A stretch of 7,845 nucleotides of DNA from Flavobacteriales bacterium (lineage in GTDB: Bacteria > Bacteroidota > Bacteroidia > Flavobacteriales > Flavobacteriaceae), in contig JAMONI010000291.1 of assembly GCA_027065935.1 (NCBI GenBank), positions 1 through 7,845 on the forward strand, written 5' to 3'. The position numbers and the translations under genes are program-made. The notes under the pieces were generated by a model. It saw only the letters and a program-made list of their open reading frames with translations. It made no database searches and was not told the origin of the DNA. Positions 1-6,833 of the stretch are shown here, in pieces (position 1 is the first letter of the stretch; each line of letters opens with the position of its first letter).

Positions 1-1
1 A

Positions 2-439
2 TGGAAAGCTGGACGTTACGATGATTCGGTTTCGACATTGCTGATTTCCGGATTGCTTTGGACGGGAGGGCTTTACCTGCTGGTATTGCCTTTGGCCGAA
101 CCGGTGAAAAACGCCACGTTTCGCGTAGCGAAAACCCTTTATACCGTGCAGGAAAAACCCGAAAAAATCGTGGTGCTTAATCACTTTTCTCATCCGCCGA
201 GTTTGATTTTTTATTTGGAACGATTTTTTCCCGGAGTCGAACTGGTAATCCCCGACCCCGAGACCTTTTTCAAAGAAGATTTTGTGTTGAAACCCGGCCA
301 TGTGTATATCGTCAGTGGCAAGCAATGGGAACGGATTGCAGAAAAACAAAACATCGGAAATTTTAGCGCCGTTCACATCAAAGGCCTGGCAACGGGTAGT
401 GTGGGAAAAAACGATTATGTAATTTTATTTCCCCGATGA
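2..439 (+). CDS. Probable GT39/ArnT-like membrane glycosyltransferase, C-terminal 145 residues (5' end outside window)
   Basis: The frame is open from base 2 to a TGA at 437-439, so the gene starts before the window. The TTG near base 38 is an internal codon, not a start. What remains is one hydrophobic membrane segment (about residues 13-34 of the fragment) followed by a soluble tail. The tail holds a His-Phe-Ser-x-Pro-Pro-Ser-Leu-x-Phe-Tyr-Leu stretch (fragment residues about 61-72). That resembles the conserved 'PSxxFYL' region in the C-terminal domain of PMT/ArnT-like glycosyltransferases, which move a sugar from a polyprenyl-phosphate carrier to an acceptor at the outer face of the inner membrane. 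Family assignment rests on this short motif and the topology, so the substrate is unknown. The stop codon overlaps the next gene's ATG (ATGA), suggesting translational coupling to the ABC ATPase. Confidence 0.55.
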   Translation, partial: WKAGRYDDSVSTLLISGLLWTGGLYLLVLPLAEPVKNATFRVAKTLYTVQEKPEKIVVLNHFSHPPSLIFYLERFFPGVELVIPDPETFFKEDFVLKPGHVYIVSGKQWERIAEKQNIGNFSAVHIKGLATGSVGKNDYVILFPR

Positions 440-1188
440 TAAGCGTTAAAGATTTGTCGGCATTTTACGGAGCGAAAACCGTCTTTGAAAAGGCGAATTT
501 CGAGGTGTCGCAAGGAAAATTGACGGTATTGCTCGGCCCGAACGGTTCGGGTAAAACCACGTTGCTTCGCACACTTGCGGGAATGCATCCGGAGTTTTCG
601 GGCGCCGTATTTCTCAATGGAAAATCTCTTCAAAATTTTCGGCGGGAAGAAATCTCGCGGCACGTTTCCGTGGTATTGACCGTGCCGGTTATTACGCCGC
701 TTAAGGTGTTTGACGTCATTGCTTCGGGGCGGTTTCCGTATGTCAACAGGTTTAATATGTTGAAAACAAACGATATGGATAAAATCGAGCAGATAGCGAG
801 GGAGTTGGATTTGCAGTGGTTTTTGGATCGTCCGGTTACGGAATTGAGCGACGGCGAACGCCAACGCGTCATGATTGCCCGGGCCTTGGTGCAAGAAACA
901 CCGGTAATACTCTTGGACGAACCCGATACTCATTTGGATATCACGCACCGTGCCGAAATGTTGGTTTTGCTCAAACGCATTGCCCGGCAAGGTAAAACCG
1001 TTTTACTCTCCACGCACTACCTCGACCTCATACCCGACATTGCCGATGATGTGGTATTGATTTACCGCAAGCACGTGATAAAATCCGATATGACCGAAGC
1101 CGTTGAACAAGATTTGTTAGGAGAGGTTTTTAGCTCGGATTTGCTTATCTTTGATCAAACAAACCGTCAATTTAAACTGAAAAAATAA
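436..1188 (+). CDS. ABC transporter ATP-binding protein, FecE/FepC type (iron-siderophore, haem or cobalamin uptake)
   Basis: This 250-residue ATPase would power import of an iron chelate or cobalamin through a FecCD-type permease at the inner membrane. Visible motifs: A-loop aromatic at Tyr11, Walker A GPNGSGKTT (34-42), signature LSDGE (137-141), Walker B VILLDE (157-162), D-loop Leu-Asp (167-168) and H-loop His194 in LSTHY. The GRFPY stretch at 98-102 matches the GR(x)P(Y/H) stretch typical of the FecE/BtuD/HmuV branch. At the Q-loop, where most family members carry Gln, the sequence reads VLTVPV (80-85), so the usual Gln is absent. Start: the ATG at 436 overlaps the preceding stop. The TAA at 1186-1188 overlaps the rmuC ATG by one base. 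No permease or binding protein lies in the window; the gene before it is a glycosyltransferase tail. The exact ligand cannot be read from the sequence. Confidence 0.85.
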   Translation: MISVKDLSAFYGAKTVFEKANFEVSQGKLTVLLGPNGSGKTTLLRTLAGMHPEFSGAVFLNGKSLQNFRREEISRHVSVVLTVPVITPLKVFDVIASGRFPYVNRFNMLKTNDMDKIEQIARELDLQWFLDRPVTELSDGERQRVMIARALVQETPVILLDEPDTHLDITHRAEMLVLLKRIARQGKTVLLSTHYLDLIPDIADDVVLIYRKHVIKSDMTEAVEQDLLGEVFSSDLLIFDQTNRQFKLKK

Positions 1189-2585
1189 TGGCGTGGTATA
1201 TTATTTTGTTTTGGATATTAATCGGATTTATAACGGGGTTTGTCATAGCTTATTTGTTACAACGCTCCCGCTTGACGGCTGATTTGGTGCGTTTGAAGAC
1301 GGAAAATAAAGACTTGCAAGAAAGTATTTTGGAACTGACACGGAATTTGGAGATGATAAAAGAAGAAAATCATACGTTGCAAAATCAATATAATCAATTA
1401 GACAGGCAACATATTGAACTGATGGCCGATAAAGACAAACAACTGGGCGTGCTCGTCCAAAAATTGGAAAGTGAACGAAAAAATTACCTGGCGGAAATCG
1501 AACGATGGAAACAACGGCTGACGGAAATGGAAGCAACGGCCGAAGAAAATGAGAAAAAACTCAAAGAAAGTTTTGAAAATTTGGCCAATAAACTCTTGGA
1601 AGAAACCGGAAAAAAACTTAACGAAAAACAAGCCGAACAATTAAAACACATCATCGAACCCTTCAAGGAGCAATTGCATCAGTTCAAAAACAAAGTGGAA
1701 CAAACCGATAAAGAACAATACGGACGCATCAAGGAACTGTCCGAGCAAATCAAACAATTGCGCGAGCTGAACAAACAAATGGCCGACGAAGCCCTCAACT
1801 TGACCAAAGCACTCAAAGGCGACAGCAAGGTAATGGGAGATTGGGGCGAGGTAACGCTCAAACGTTTGCTGGAAATGTCAGGATTGGAAGAAGGAAGGGA
1901 GTATAAACTGCAACAGAGTTTTTCGTCCGTCGATGAAGGGCGCAAACGATACCGCCCCGACGTAATCGTGTATTTGCCCGAAAACAAAGTCCTGATTATC
2001 GATGCCAAAGTGTCCGTCAAGCATTACACCGAATATGCGGGAGCGGAGGATGAAGCCGGCAGGCAACGTTTGTTGCAAGCCCATTTGTTGTCCGTCAAAA
2101 ATCATATCAGGGAACTGGCCGCCAAAAATTATCACGCCCTCGAAGAACTGCAAGGGAAAACCCCCGAGTTCGTGTTGATGTTTATTCCGTTGGAGCCTGC
2201 GTTTTCATTGGCTTTAAAAGCCGATCCGGGGCTGTATGACGAAGCCCTCCGTGCCCACGTGGTGATAGTGACACCTTCCACCTTGTTGGCAACGCTCAAG
2301 GTGGTGGAATCCTTGTGGAAAACCGAACGTCAGCACCAAAACACAAGAGAAATCGTGCGTCAGGCGAGTAATTTGTATGATAAGTTTGTAGGGTTTACGC
2401 AAGATTTAATCCATTTGGGCAAAAAATTGGAAGATGCCAAAGGATTTTACGAAGCCTCGATGAACAAATTAACTTCCGGAAAAGGCAATTTGATCAGAAG
2501 TGTGGAGCGTATCAAAAAACTCGGATTGCAACCCAAAAAACAACTTCCCGAAAATGTATTGCGAAGGGCTGAAGAGGATGAATAG
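1188..2585 (+). CDS. rmuC: DNA recombination protein RmuC
   Basis: RmuC family proteins are membrane-anchored, with a predicted PD-(D/E)xK nuclease-like domain; in E. coli loss of rmuC raises inversion at short inverted repeats. The 465-residue product has the full architecture. There is one N-terminal membrane helix (about 4-24). A long charged coiled coil rich in Glu, Lys and Gln follows (about 28-205). The RmuC domain (about 212-425) carries GDWGE (217-221), Pro-Asp-Val (257-259) and the IDAKVS core (271-276), where Asp272 and Lys274 form the nuclease-like pair. Later motifs FIPLEPAF (332-339) and VTPSTLLATL (361-370) are also family hallmarks. Length is normal. The ATG is in the TAATG junction with the ABC ATPase gene, so the two are probably co-translated. 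The gene converges with the lipoprotein operon; its TAG is 26 bases from the opposing stop. Confidence 0.95.
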   Translation: MAWYIILFWILIGFITGFVIAYLLQRSRLTADLVRLKTENKDLQESILELTRNLEMIKEENHTLQNQYNQLDRQHIELMADKDKQLGVLVQKLESERKNYLAEIERWKQRLTEMEATAEENEKKLKESFENLANKLLEETGKKLNEKQAEQLKHIIEPFKEQLHQFKNKVEQTDKEQYGRIKELSEQIKQLRELNKQMADEALNLTKALKGDSKVMGDWGEVTLKRLLEMSGLEEGREYKLQQSFSSVDEGRKRYRPDVIVYLPENKVLIIDAKVSVKHYTEYAGAEDEAGRQRLLQAHLLSVKNHIRELAAKNYHALEELQGKTPEFVLMFIPLEPAFSLALKADPGLYDEALRAHVVIVTPSTLLATLKVVESLWKTERQHQNTREIVRQASNLYDKFVGFTQDLIHLGKKLEDAKGFYEASMNKLTSGKGNLIRSVERIKKLGLQPKKQLPENVLRRAEEDE

Positions 2586-2611
2586 TTTAAACAACTTCTT
2601 TACGGTAACGG

Positions 2612-3283
2612 CTACAATCTCAAATAATAACTAATCCCGTATCCCAAGCCGAAACCGAATTTAGATACATTGGTGGTATGGAAACCCGGAATATAAATCA
2701 ATCCGAAATTTTGCGGACGCTTGCCGTTAAGATAATATTTGCCCGAAATATGAAGTTCCAAATACAATCCGCGAAAAATTTCCGCTCTCACCGCCGACGT
2801 GATTTCCAACCAATGGGCATCCAACCTCTTAAATTCCCGGCTGAAAGTTTCATCTGCAGGCATAAAAACGGGAACGGATGGAATGCGTTGAAACCGGTAC
2901 AACGTATAATCGAAGGTAGCGTGCGCATAGCGGATGCCGAGCGTAATTTCATTGGACGTACCCGGCCAATTTTCATAGAAATTGTAGGCGTATTCCAGCT
3001 TAAAATAACTTCCGCTTGTGAAAAAATCGTATCGGTCGGTGGTGAATGGCATTTGCTCTTTCCCCCAAACAATTCCCGCTATATGGTTGTTGTAATTCAA
3101 ATGAAGTGCGATTTGGTCGATATTGCCGCCCCGGTACCGTGACCAAATTTTTTTCCCGATGTCATAAGCGGGACGCAAACCCAACGAAGCTTTTTTTTCG
3201 TTGCTTACGATGCTGTCGGCTTGGGCAAACAAGAGGGTAGTGCCGGATAATAACGTAAGTATGTTAATGATAAATTTTAACAT
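2612..3283 (-). CDS. Secreted/outer-membrane envelope protein, DUF6048-like
   Basis: The 223-residue product begins with a classic signal peptide (Lys3, hydrophobic stretch 4-18, probable cleavage just after Phe-Ala at 19-20, before Gln-Ala-Asp). The mature part alternates aromatic and polar residues in short strands (for example YFKLEYAYNFY and FGFGLGYGISYYLRL at the very C-terminus). This is what a small outer-membrane beta-barrel looks like, although no structure-defining motif is visible. Position directly after rlmD and a small lipoprotein matches the DUF6048 family as I know it from Flavobacteriia; the family's function is not established. Its ATG (3281-3283) lies inside the 3' end of the lipoprotein gene, a 20-base overlap. 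No terminator is evident in the 26-base gap to the converging rmuC stop. Confidence 0.7.
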   Translation of the reverse strand: MLKFIINILTLLSGTTLLFAQADSIVSNEKKASLGLRPAYDIGKKIWSRYRGGNIDQIALHLNYNNHIAGIVWGKEQMPFTTDRYDFFTSGSYFKLEYAYNFYENWPGTSNEITLGIRYAHATFDYTLYRFQRIPSVPVFMPADETFSREFKRLDAHWLEITSAVRAEIFRGLYLELHISGKYYLNGKRPQNFGLIYIPGFHTTNVSKFGFGLGYGISYYLRL

Positions 3284-3722
3284 GATTCAACGTGTCGGTT
3301 TTTATTTCGGGCAAAACAATCTCGATTTGCTTAATCCAGTTATCACTGTCGTTGATTAAATGCATTTGTAAGCCGGTGAAAACGGTTTTAAATCCGCAGG
3401 CCTTTGAAATGAAAATTTCATCAATAGTGTAGCTTATTTCCACTTGGTCCGTATTGGAATTATTGCCGGGATTTTTGATGAATCGATAGGTTACACGGCT
3501 TGTATCCACCGGTAGGGGAATGTGCAACGAATCCGTAGCGCGCTGTTGAACGACAGTGTCTTGGCCGTATAAAACCATAAGCTCTACGGCCTCGCGTTCT
3601 TGAGTGATGCGGTTGATAAACAAAGTGTTCATATCCGCCGCCGGTTTTTCCAAACACAAATCGTCGCGTTCGCAAGCCGTGAGCAATACCAAACCCGATA
3701 ATATGACAAGTAATCTTCTCAT
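3264..3722 (-). CDS. Small envelope lipoprotein, DUF6452-like
   Basis: The 152-residue product starts with Met-Arg-Arg, a hydrophobic core and the lipobox LTAC, giving Cys17 as the lipidated residue. Residues 18-21 (Glu-Arg-Asp-Asp) are acidic, as in the lipoprotein export signals reported for Bacteroidota, so surface exposure is possible but inferred. A second Cys follows at 23; a C-x-x-D-D-x-C pattern is what I associate with DUF6452. A third Cys lies late in the protein (SKACGF). The frame stays open upstream to 3854, inside rlmD, but the ATG at 3722 is chosen because it yields the signal peptide and overlaps the rlmD TGA as ATGA. The 3' end overlaps the next gene by 20 bases. Function is unknown; the fixed neighbourhood suggests it acts with the DUF6048-like protein in the envelope. 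Confidence 0.75.
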   Translation of the reverse strand: MRRLLVILSGLVLLTACERDDLCLEKPAADMNTLFINRITQEREAVELMVLYGQDTVVQQRATDSLHIPLPVDTSRVTYRFIKNPGNNSNTDQVEISYTIDEIFISKACGFKTVFTGLQMHLINDSDNWIKQIEIVLPEIKTDTLNHVKIYH

Positions 3723-5128
3723 AATTTTCGTTTCAAAACCGCTATGTTTTCCACGTGGTAAGTTTGCGGAAACATATCTACGGCTTGAGTTAACTCGATG
3801 TCGTAGTAATCTTTCAAAACGGCCAAATCCCGCGCTTGCGTGGCCGAATTGCAACTTACGTAAACGATTTTTTCCGGCCGGAGTCGAGTCAGGGTTTTTA
3901 TGCTGTCTTTATGCATGCCTTCACGAGGCGGGTCCATCACGACAATGTCGGGTTTGCCGTAGCGCGCGATTAGTTCTTCGTTGAATACCGTTTTCATATC
4001 ACCCAAAACGAAATCCACATTGCCGATATTGTTTTGCTTTGCGTTGATCAGTGCATCTTCCACCGCTTGCTCCACACTTTCAATGCCCAATACGAACTTG
4101 GCGTGGCGGGCGAGAAACAAGGCAATGGTTCCCGTTCCTGAATAAAGGTCGTAAATAATATCGTTTTTACGCGGAGAAGCGTATTCGAGAATTTTTCCGT
4201 AAAGATTTTCGGTTTGGTACGAATTGGTTTGAAAAAACGACTTAGCTTTGATGTTAAACTTCAACCCGCCGATTTCTTCGGTAATATATGCCTTTCCCGA
4301 CCACAGGTGAATCTCCAAATCGTATATGCTGTCATTTTGTTTGGTGTTTATCAAATATTGTAACGAAGTGATTTGTGGAAAGTTTTTTTCAATGAAAGTC
4401 ATCATCCGGTTGATGGCGGACCGTTCTTCCCGGGCAAAATGCACCAATACCATGATTTCGCCGGATTTTAAAATCCTCAGGGTTAATTGCCTTAAGATTC
4501 CTTCGCGCGTTCGCGGGTTATAAAACGGTATGTTTTCCGATTTGGCAAAATCTTTGACGGCATTTCTTATTTCATTGCCGGGTTCCGCTTGTAAGGCGCA
4601 AAATGCAATATCCACGATTTTGTCCCAATGACCGGGGACGTGAAAACCCAATCCGCGCCGGTCGAAATTTTCGCCGCTATCGATTTCTTCTTGCGTGAGC
4701 CATCTGCTGTCGGTAAAGGCATATTCCATCTTGTTGCGATAATGTGTTATCCGGGGCGATGCCAAAACGGGAAGTTCTTTTTTGGGTACAACGTTTCCGA
4801 TACGTTTGAGATTCTGACGGACCTCGTCGGCCTTTAGTTCGAGTTGTTTTTCATAGCGAACGTGTTGCCATTGACATCCGCCGCAAATTTGATAATGCGG
4901 ACACAAAGTTTCGGTGCGCCAACCGGAATACCGGTGAAATTTAACGGCTTTGGCTTCGTAATATTGTTTGCGTTTTTTGACGGTACGCACATCCGCCACA
5001 TCGCCGGGAGCGGTGTAAGGAACCAAAACGATTCGCCCGTCGGGTGCGTGTCCGATGCCTTTGCCTTTGCCGCCCGCCGAGACGATTTCGATTTTTTCCA
5101 GTAATTTATGCCGGTTTCTTTTTGCCAT
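3719..5128 (-). CDS. rlmD: 23S rRNA (uracil-1939-C5)-methyltransferase RlmD (RumA family)
   Basis: RlmD uses S-adenosylmethionine to methylate C5 of U1939 in 23S rRNA. The 469-residue protein shows, in order: an N-terminal TRAM domain (about 10-68); the [4Fe-4S] cysteines Cys76, Cys82, Cys85 (CGGCxWQ) and the distant Cys177; the FFQTN motif (298-302); the SAM-binding stretch DLYSGTGTIAL (327-337); DPPREG (399-404); the catalytic nucleophile Cys426 in VSCN; and the general base Glu460 in HVEN. All catalytic and cluster residues are present, so it should be active. The product could be called TrmA/RlmC-like on weaker evidence, but the TRAM domain plus Fe-S cluster favours RlmD. It leads an operon with the lipoprotein and DUF6048-like genes (ATGA overlap at 3719-3722) and is divergent from rpoD. 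Confidence 0.95.
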   Translation of the reverse strand: MAKRNRHKLLEKIEIVSAGGKGKGIGHAPDGRIVLVPYTAPGDVADVRTVKKRKQYYEAKAVKFHRYSGWRTETLCPHYQICGGCQWQHVRYEKQLELKADEVRQNLKRIGNVVPKKELPVLASPRITHYRNKMEYAFTDSRWLTQEEIDSGENFDRRGLGFHVPGHWDKIVDIAFCALQAEPGNEIRNAVKDFAKSENIPFYNPRTREGILRQLTLRILKSGEIMVLVHFAREERSAINRMMTFIEKNFPQITSLQYLINTKQNDSIYDLEIHLWSGKAYITEEIGGLKFNIKAKSFFQTNSYQTENLYGKILEYASPRKNDIIYDLYSGTGTIALFLARHAKFVLGIESVEQAVEDALINAKQNNIGNVDFVLGDMKTVFNEELIARYGKPDIVVMDPPREGMHKDSIKTLTRLRPEKIVYVSCNSATQARDLAVLKDYYDIELTQAVDMFPQTYHVENIAVLKRKL

Positions 5129-5144
5129 ACCGAAAAAATTCGGT
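5129..5144. repeat. Perfect inverted repeat touching the rlmD start codon
   Basis: ACCGAA (5129-5134) and TTCGGT (5139-5144) are perfect complements around AAAA. The repeat fills the whole gap between the -7 element (ends at 5145) and the rlmD ATG (begins at 5128), so it could be a small operator or an RNA hairpin over the ribosome-binding region. No T-tract follows, so it is not a terminator. Confidence 0.4.
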
Positions 5145-5152
5145 CAAAAATA
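5145..5152 (-). promoter_or_regulatory. Bacteroidota -7 element of the rlmD operon
   Basis: The minus strand reads TATTTTTG, an exact match to the TAnnTTTG consensus recognised by the Bacteroidota primary sigma factor, 16 bases before the rlmD ATG. No TTTG-type -33 element lies 17-20 bases further upstream. A start site a few bases downstream would give a leader of only about 10 bases. Confidence 0.5.
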
Positions 5153-5221
5153 CGGATTTATTTTCAGCCGTTGCGGTTTTATGACGTTCAATAAAAAGAT
5201 TGTTCGAAAAATACCCATGAA

Positions 5222-5252
5222 TTTTGTAACCTTTTTGTGTGTTTTACGTATA
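5222..5252 (+). promoter_or_regulatory. Candidate rpoD promoter
   Basis: TTTTG (5222-5226), an 18-base spacer and TACGTATA (5245-5252) give a full -33 match and a 4-of-6 match to TAnnTTTG. The start site would fall about 20 bases before the rpoD ATG. A second candidate -7, TATAAATG (5253-5260), is equally imperfect, so the exact promoter is uncertain. Confidence 0.25.
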
Positions 5253-5279
5253 TATAAATGAACCAAACATCCAAGCTCC

Positions 5280-6143
5280 ATGAGACAACTGAAAATCACC
5301 AAACAGGTTACCAACCGTGAAACCGCTTCGTTGGACAAGTATTTGCAAGAAATTGCCAAGGTCGATTTGATTACGGCCGATGAAGAAGTGGAATTGGCCC
5401 AGCGCATTAAAGCCGGCGATGAAGAAGCATTGGAAAAATTGGTAAAGGCCAATTTACGCTTTGTGGTATCGGTAGCCAAACAATACCAAAATCAAGGACT
5501 TTCCTTGCCCGATTTGATTAATGAAGGCAACATGGGATTAATCAAGGCTGCACGCCGGTTCGACGAAACGCGAGGTTTTAAATTTATCTCTTATGCGGTG
5601 TGGTGGATACGTCAATCCATTTTGCAAGCCTTAGCCGAGCAATCGCGAATTGTACGATTGCCTTTGAACAAAATCGGTTCGATCAATAAAATCAATAAAG
5701 CCTACGCCAAATTGGAACAAATTCACGAGCGTCCGCCTTCTTTGGAAGAACTGGCGCAGGAATTGGATATGCGGGTGGAGGACGTTAAAGAATCGCTAAA
5801 GAATGCAGGCCGGCACGTATCCATGGATGCGCCTTTGGTGGAAGGAGAGGATTCCAACTTGTACGACGTGTTGCGCGCAGGCGACGTGCCCAATCCCGAT
5901 AAAGAACTCATGCAGGAGTCTTTGCGTACCGAAATCGAAAGAGCCTTGTCAACCCTGAGCCAACGCGAAGCCGATGTCATCCGGTTATATTACGGACTGA
6001 ACGGAAACCATCCGTTGACCCTGGAAGAAATCGGTGAGACCTTCGGATTGACGCGTGAGCGTGTACGCCAAATCAAAGAAAAAGCCATACGCCGGCTCAA
6101 ACACAGCTCGAGAAGTAAAATCCTAAAGCAATATTTGGGATAA
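5280..6143 (+). CDS. rpoD: RNA polymerase primary sigma factor RpoD (SigA), Bacteroidota type
   Basis: This is the housekeeping sigma-70 factor that directs RNA polymerase to most promoters. At 287 residues it lacks region 1.1 and the large non-conserved region, as is normal for Bacteroidota. Region 1.2 spans about 16-47. Region 2 spans about 53-124, including FDETRGFKF (94-102) and the -7/-10 reading helix SYAVWWIRQ (104-112). Region 3 is at about 125-183, followed by the 3.2 linker with DSNLYDVL (191-198). Region 4.2 carries a helix-turn-helix at about 247-267 ending in RERVRQIK. The start MRQLKITKQ is the usual one for flavobacterial RpoD, so the ATG at 5280 is secure. The gene is transcribed alone, divergent from rlmD, and is followed by a strong intrinsic terminator 25 bases after the stop. 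Confidence 0.97.
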   Translation: MRQLKITKQVTNRETASLDKYLQEIAKVDLITADEEVELAQRIKAGDEEALEKLVKANLRFVVSVAKQYQNQGLSLPDLINEGNMGLIKAARRFDETRGFKFISYAVWWIRQSILQALAEQSRIVRLPLNKIGSINKINKAYAKLEQIHERPPSLEELAQELDMRVEDVKESLKNAGRHVSMDAPLVEGEDSNLYDVLRAGDVPNPDKELMQESLRTEIERALSTLSQREADVIRLYYGLNGNHPLTLEEIGETFGLTRERVRQIKEKAIRRLKHSSRSKILKQYLG

Positions 6144-6168
6144 AATAAAAACGGTATTTACCTCAAAG

Positions 6169-6203
6169 GACCGCTAACGGCAATGCCGGGCGGTCTTTTT
6201 TTT
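6169..6203 (+). terminator. Intrinsic terminator of rpoD
   Basis: GACCGC (6169-6174) pairs with GCGGTC (6190-6195). An inner CGGC/GCCG stem (6178-6181 with 6185-6188) extends the hairpin, and eight T residues follow directly (6196-6203). It sits 25 bases after the rpoD stop. The converging PAS gene's stop codon lies inside the T-tract. On the minus strand the hairpin is followed only by TCCTTTG, so it would stop transcription from that side less well. Confidence 0.9.
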
Positions 6204-6807
6204 ATACGTATTTCACTTCCATGAATTTTCTAATGACACGCTCGGGAGTGTTTTCGTCTATGCTAAAATATTTTTCGATTTCTTCCCGGTCGAAGTCGAA
6301 ATACGATTCGTAGTATTCTTTGAGCGATTCGAATCCTTTGTCTTCCAAAAATCCGTCGAGATATTTTTTGGCTTGTTCCAAGCCGGAATGGACTTCGATT
6401 TCTTTGAGGACGGTATATAGTTTTTCGATTTCTTCTTTCAGGCTTTCCTTGTCCTTAAGGGTTCTTTTGGACGGAATGGGTTTTCTCCGGGTCAGAAAGG
6501 CTTCAAACGTCCCGTCGGGTTTATAGACCGGCTTGAAGTGTGTAAACGCCCAGAAATAATCGCCGTTTTTGGTTTTGTGTTGTAATACGGCAATTCCTTC
6601 TTCGAAGTTTTTGATCATTTCGCCTATGGAATCGTGAATAATGTCGGGCATTTTAGTGCTGCAAATGATTTTGGGACGTTGGGTGACAAATTCGGTGAGG
6701 TTGTAACCCAAAACTTCCAAAATGTAGTCGTTGGCATACAAAATAACATCGCCCAAACCGATTTTAACCGTAGCGGTTTTTCGCACGTCGAGGTGAATCT
6801 CCTTCAT
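6202..6807 (-). CDS. Aer-like PAS-domain protein with unrecognised C-terminal helical segment (copy 1)
   Basis: The 201-residue product has no signal peptide or membrane segment, so it is probably cytoplasmic. Residues about 11-112 align well with the N-terminal PAS domain of the redox/energy-taxis receptor Aer: YAND (24-27), LGY (33-35), MPD (53-55), KNGDYFW (80-86) and the RRKP end (107-110). PAS domains bind a cofactor or partner and pass on a signal. Aer's Arg-His-Pro-Asp stretch is replaced here by Cys49-Ser50-Thr51-Lys52, and its Pro-Trp ahead of the KNRRKNGD strand is missing. FAD binding is therefore not assured. Residues about 121-198 are charged and helical, with EKLY, EDKGF, EYY and SIDENTPE; I recognise no known output domain. 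The stop codon lies in the T-tract of the rpoD terminator. It is a 74%-identical tandem paralogue of the gene at 7076-7672. Confidence 0.85.
   Translation of the reverse strand: MKEIHLDVRKTATVKIGLGDVILYANDYILEVLGYNLTEFVTQRPKIICSTKMPDIIHDSIGEMIKNFEEGIAVLQHKTKNGDYFWAFTHFKPVYKPDGTFEAFLTRRKPIPSKRTLKDKESLKEEIEKLYTVLKEIEVHSGLEQAKKYLDGFLEDKGFESLKEYYESYFDFDREEIEKYFSIDENTPERVIRKFMEVKYV
6476..6593. repeat. Highly conserved 118-base block shared by the two PAS genes (copy 1)
   Basis: This block aligns without gaps to 7341-7458 with 112 of 118 bases identical. It encodes residues about 73-111, the second half of the PAS core (QHKTKNGDYFW to RRKPIP). Five of the six differences fall within an 11-base cluster around codons 90-92. 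Identity in the rest of the genes is visibly lower. Confidence 0.9.
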
Positions 6808-6825
6808 CCGGTCTTATTTTGACGG

Positions 6826-6833
6826 CAAATATA
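6826..6833 (-). promoter_or_regulatory. Bacteroidota -7 element of PAS copy 1
   Basis: The minus strand reads TATATTTG, matching TAnnTTTG exactly, 18 bases before the ATG of the PAS gene. The region where a -33 TTTG should be reads GTTAATTTT, so that element is absent or weak. Copy 1 can therefore probably be transcribed on its own. Confidence 0.5.

Noticed and set aside
38..439. A complete 133-residue gene starting at TTG 38
   Set aside because: The frame is open to the window edge at base 2 and residues before 38 continue naturally into the membrane segment, so it is a partial gene.
2586..2611. Terminator between rmuC and the DUF6048-like gene
   Set aside because: The 26 bases contain a GTTTAAAC palindrome nearby and short complementary words but no stable stem followed by a T-tract on either strand.
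2678..3142. 154-residue plus-strand open frame opposite the DUF6048-like gene
   Set aside because: The minus-strand frame has a signal peptide, operon context and family resemblance; the plus-strand one is a shadow without any recognisable feature.
3723..3854. N-terminal extension of the lipoprotein up to 3854
   Set aside because: It lies wholly within rlmD in another frame and would bury the signal peptide and lipobox; the ATG at 3722 gives a proper lipoprotein.
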